Shown in pieces: positions 62,901 through 64,000 of a stretch of 64,000 bases of DNA (within the stretch, counting starts at the first letter, position 1; every line of letters begins with the position of its first letter). The notes below the pieces were generated by a model that ran no database searches, was not told where the DNA came from, and saw only the letters and a list, made by a program, of their open reading frames with translations. A program made the position numbers and the translations under genes. The stretch lies in the NCBI RefSeq assembly GCF_036231945.1, contig NZ_CP109599.1:5235501-5299500 (forward strand), written 5' to 3'. The stretch is from Streptomyces sp. NBC_01429. Its GTDB lineage: Bacteria; Actinomycetota; Actinomycetes; Streptomycetales; Streptomycetaceae.

Positions 62901-62989
62901 GGGACGGCACGGGCGTGGACGGCGGGCCGTAGACGCTGGTTCAGCACGCGGTCGAGCCGCTGCTCGATCACTTCGCGGTCGTTGTGCAT
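59915..62989 (-). CDS. GH38 alpha-mannosidase
   Basis: This 1024-aa glycoside hydrolase family 38 enzyme cleaves alpha-mannosides. The zinc-binding HAHIDTAWLWPLRETVRK is near residue 274, and the nucleophile Asp is in EMWLPDTFGYNAALPQL near residue 386. Further zinc-ligand His residues are in LLHQFHDILPGTS near 590. The Ig-like and beta-sandwich C-terminal domains follow. No signal peptide is seen, so it acts in the cytoplasm, presumably on oligomannosides brought in by the adjacent ABC importer (permease gene 96 bp upstream on the same strand). The length is usual for bacterial GH38 of this class. Confidence 0.92.
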   Translation of the reverse strand: MHNDREVIEQRLDRVLNQRLRPAVHARAVPLEVEIWNVPGEPVPVAEGLAAEFGPARVGDHWGPAWSTSWFKVSGTVPAEWAGLPVEAVLDLGFGTTEPGFSTEGLVYRPDGTPVKALNPRNTWLPVSASAEGGEEFVRFIEAAANPVVMHSGPGQLSFGPTPVGGRAAWLGEEHGATPAGEPLYRLRRMDLAVFDATVFELVQDLDVLGQLMRELPTDTPRRWQLLKAVEQALDAIDLQDISGSAAAAREALAPALAAPAVASAHRISAVGHAHIDTAWLWPLRETVRKVARTVSSVTQLMDDHPEFKFVMSQAQQLAWLKEHRPEVYARAQEKARTGQFLPTGSLWVEPDTNITGGEALARQFVHGKRFYLDEFGVETEEMWLPDTFGYNAALPQLMKLAGVKWFLTQKISWNTTNKFPHHTFRWEGIDGTRIFSHFPPVDTYNSDLSGAEVAHSVRNFQDKGATNRSMIPFGYGDGGGGPTREMVARANRLGDLEGSARIAIEKPADFFTQAEADYPDAPVWVGELYLEFHRGTLTSQLAGKQGNRRSEHLLREAELWAATAAARGGFDYPYERLDRIWKTVLLHQFHDILPGTSIAWVHREAEETYAGLARELGEVIADAQRALAGPATGDGQVVFNAAPHARGGVPALGGTVRAATAAAAVTPVADGTDLILDNGLVRVVIDARGLITSAYDLTAGREALAPGTTANLLQLHQDFPNEWDAWDIDAFYRNSVRDLTEAEEVTATADGVRVIRGFGASRISQTLTLREGARRLDIDNVIDWHEKEKLLKVAFPLDVRAAHSTAEIPYGHIERPTHTNTSWDAAKFEICAHRFLHVGERGWGAALVNDSTYGHDVTRDVRADGGTTTTVRLSLLRAPLFPDPDTDQGRHRLRYGFVIGAEVADAVREGYHLNLPERAVPGSAEVAPLVALDSEAVVVEAVKLADDRSGDIVVRLYESHGARATATLTPGFALAGARVTDLLERELPDETAADFRPGPEASVRLTLRPFQILTLRLTPGTPS

Positions 62990-63085
62990 GGGTGGTTCTC
63001 CAGAAGAGGAAGTCAGAATCCGGGGGCAGCTGCGGAGAGGGGAGGGAAGCCGAGGGGAGAGCGGAGGGGAGGGAGCGCGCGGGCG

Positions 63086-63988
63086 TCAGCCCTTCAGCGC
63101 CCCGCCCAGCGCGAAGCCGCCGCCGAGCTTGCGCGCCAGCAGCAGGTAGAGCAGCACGACGGGGATCGAGTAGATGATCGAGAACGCCGAGAGCTGGCCG
63201 TACTGCGTCTGGTCGTGCGCGCTGAGGAAGTTGAAGACGCTGACCGAGGCCGGCAGCTTCTCCGGGTCGAGCAGCAGGATGAAGGGGACGAAGAAGTTCC
63301 CCCACATACCGATGAACGTGAAGATCGTGACGACGATGACGCCCGGCCACATCAGCGGCAGCACGACCCGCCACAGCACCTGCATCGAGCCCGCGCCGTC
63401 GATCCTGGCGGCCTCCTCCAGCACGATCGGCACGCCGTCCATGAAGTTCTTCATCAGCCAGATGCCGAACGGGAGCGACGATGCGGCCAGGAAGAGCGTG
63501 GTGCCGGCCATCGAGTCGATCAGGTTGACCTGCACGAACATGCTGTAGACCGGGATCATGACCGCCGTGATCGGCAGGCCGGTCGAGAACAGGATCGTGT
63601 AGAGGAACGGCTTGCGCAGCTTCGAGCGGTAGCGGGAGAGCGGGTAGGCCGCCAGGATCGACAGCGCCACGGTCAGGAAGGTCGCGCCGCCGCACAGGAT
63701 CAGCCCGTTGAGCATCGGCCGGTAGGTCGTGTCGACGTTGAGGATCTTGCCGAAGTTGTCGAGCGTGAACGGGTCGGGCAGCGAGAGCCGGAAGCTGGCG
63801 TGCGCGTTGACCGAGGCCAGCAGCATCCAGAGCAGCGGGACGACGTACACCACCGAGATCAGCAGCAGCGCGATGTTGACGCCGATCCGGCTGGTGCGGG
63901 CGCGTCCCGAGCGGGCGCCGCCCCGCGCGGACGGCGCGGTCGGGACGCTTCGAGCGGTGGCGGTGGCGGGGGTGGTGGTCGCGGCCAT
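63086..63988 (-). CDS. Carbohydrate ABC transporter permease (MalG-like)
   Basis: This 300-aa inner-membrane permease has six predicted helices and the EAA loop VLEEAARIDGAGSMQVLWRVVLPLMWPG, which docks the ATPase. The N-terminal 35 residues are a Thr/Ala/Arg-rich cytosolic tail. It ends GGGFALGGALKG, the usual CUT1 permease end. The ATG overlaps the stop of an upstream gene (TGATG). With the GH38 gene downstream, it likely imports mannose-containing oligosaccharides. The binding protein and second permease are beyond the right edge. Confidence 0.9.
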   Translation of the reverse strand: MAATTTPATATARSVPTAPSARGGARSGRARTSRIGVNIALLLISVVYVVPLLWMLLASVNAHASFRLSLPDPFTLDNFGKILNVDTTYRPMLNGLILCGGATFLTVALSILAAYPLSRYRSKLRKPFLYTILFSTGLPITAVMIPVYSMFVQVNLIDSMAGTTLFLAASSLPFGIWLMKNFMDGVPIVLEEAARIDGAGSMQVLWRVVLPLMWPGVIVVTIFTFIGMWGNFFVPFILLLDPEKLPASVSVFNFLSAHDQTQYGQLSAFSIIYSIPVVLLYLLLARKLGGGFALGGALKG

Positions 63989-64000
63989 CAGTCCTCCTCC
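63988..64000 (-). CDS. 3' end of an upstream gene, probably the partner sugar permease
   Basis: Only the last three codons and TGA are inside the window (ending Glu-Glu-Asp-stop). The TGA shares bases with the ATG of the MalG-like gene, and GGAGGAGG within it serves as ribosome site for that gene. The identity as a MalF-like permease is inferred from the usual CUT1 operon order. Confidence 0.35.

Overview
The window is a GC-rich actinobacterial chromosome segment, almost certainly from a Streptomyces. The evidence is the strong third-position GC bias, frequent GTG starts and ATGA/GTGA stop-start overlaps, and gene neighbourhoods typical of the Streptomyces core chromosome (desferrioxamine desE/desF, the leucine-degradation operon, citrate synthase, mmsA). 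I saw no rRNA, tRNA, CRISPR array, prophage or insertion sequence.

Left part (1-12.4 kb): an iron-box-controlled siderophore-uptake pair (desE and the start of desF); a leucine/isovalerate catabolic operon (carboxyltransferase, biotin carboxylase, HMG-CoA lyase, acyl-CoA dehydrogenase) facing its TetR regulator across twin operators; a peroxiredoxin; a phosphatase-like protein; a TesB thioesterase with a second acyl-CoA dehydrogenase; and a deletion scar where two convergent genes have lost their 3' ends.

12.4-18.6 kb: a PucR regulator divergent from a sodium:solute symporter, an agmatinase-family ureohydrolase and a TPP-dependent decarboxylase-like enzyme. I read this as a nitrogen-scavenging module for arginine-derived guanidino compounds. 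18.8-28 kb: secreted and envelope functions (a beta-lactamase-fold protein, a fused heterodimeric ABC exporter, a small secreted protein, an S37 peptidase and a Tat-exported GH3 glycosidase).

28-39 kb: LysR/DMT exporter; MarR-GNAT fusion plus TIM-barrel isomerase; a LacI-controlled operon of Gfo/Idh/MocA oxidoreductase, DUF993 and isomerase; a GlxA-type AraC regulator; and an MFS transporter. 39-47 kb: RecD2 helicase, citrate synthase followed by a structured intergenic region (candidate small RNA), a copper-chaperone-like protein behind a CsoR-type box, and a TetR/MMPL pair with two perfect operators.

47-55 kb: a myo-inositol catabolic cluster (iolE-like gene divergent from iolC, aldolase-like gene, iolB, iolD, mmsA/iolA). 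55-64 kb: asparagine synthetase, a DUF1508 protein, the ohrR/ohr peroxide switch, a DUF4291 protein, a GNAT acetyltransferase, and a GH38 alpha-mannosidase adjoining a sugar ABC permease operon that continues off the right edge. Many coding sequences carry short in-frame tandem-repeat expansions in linkers or tails, and perfect hairpins sit between most convergent gene pairs.
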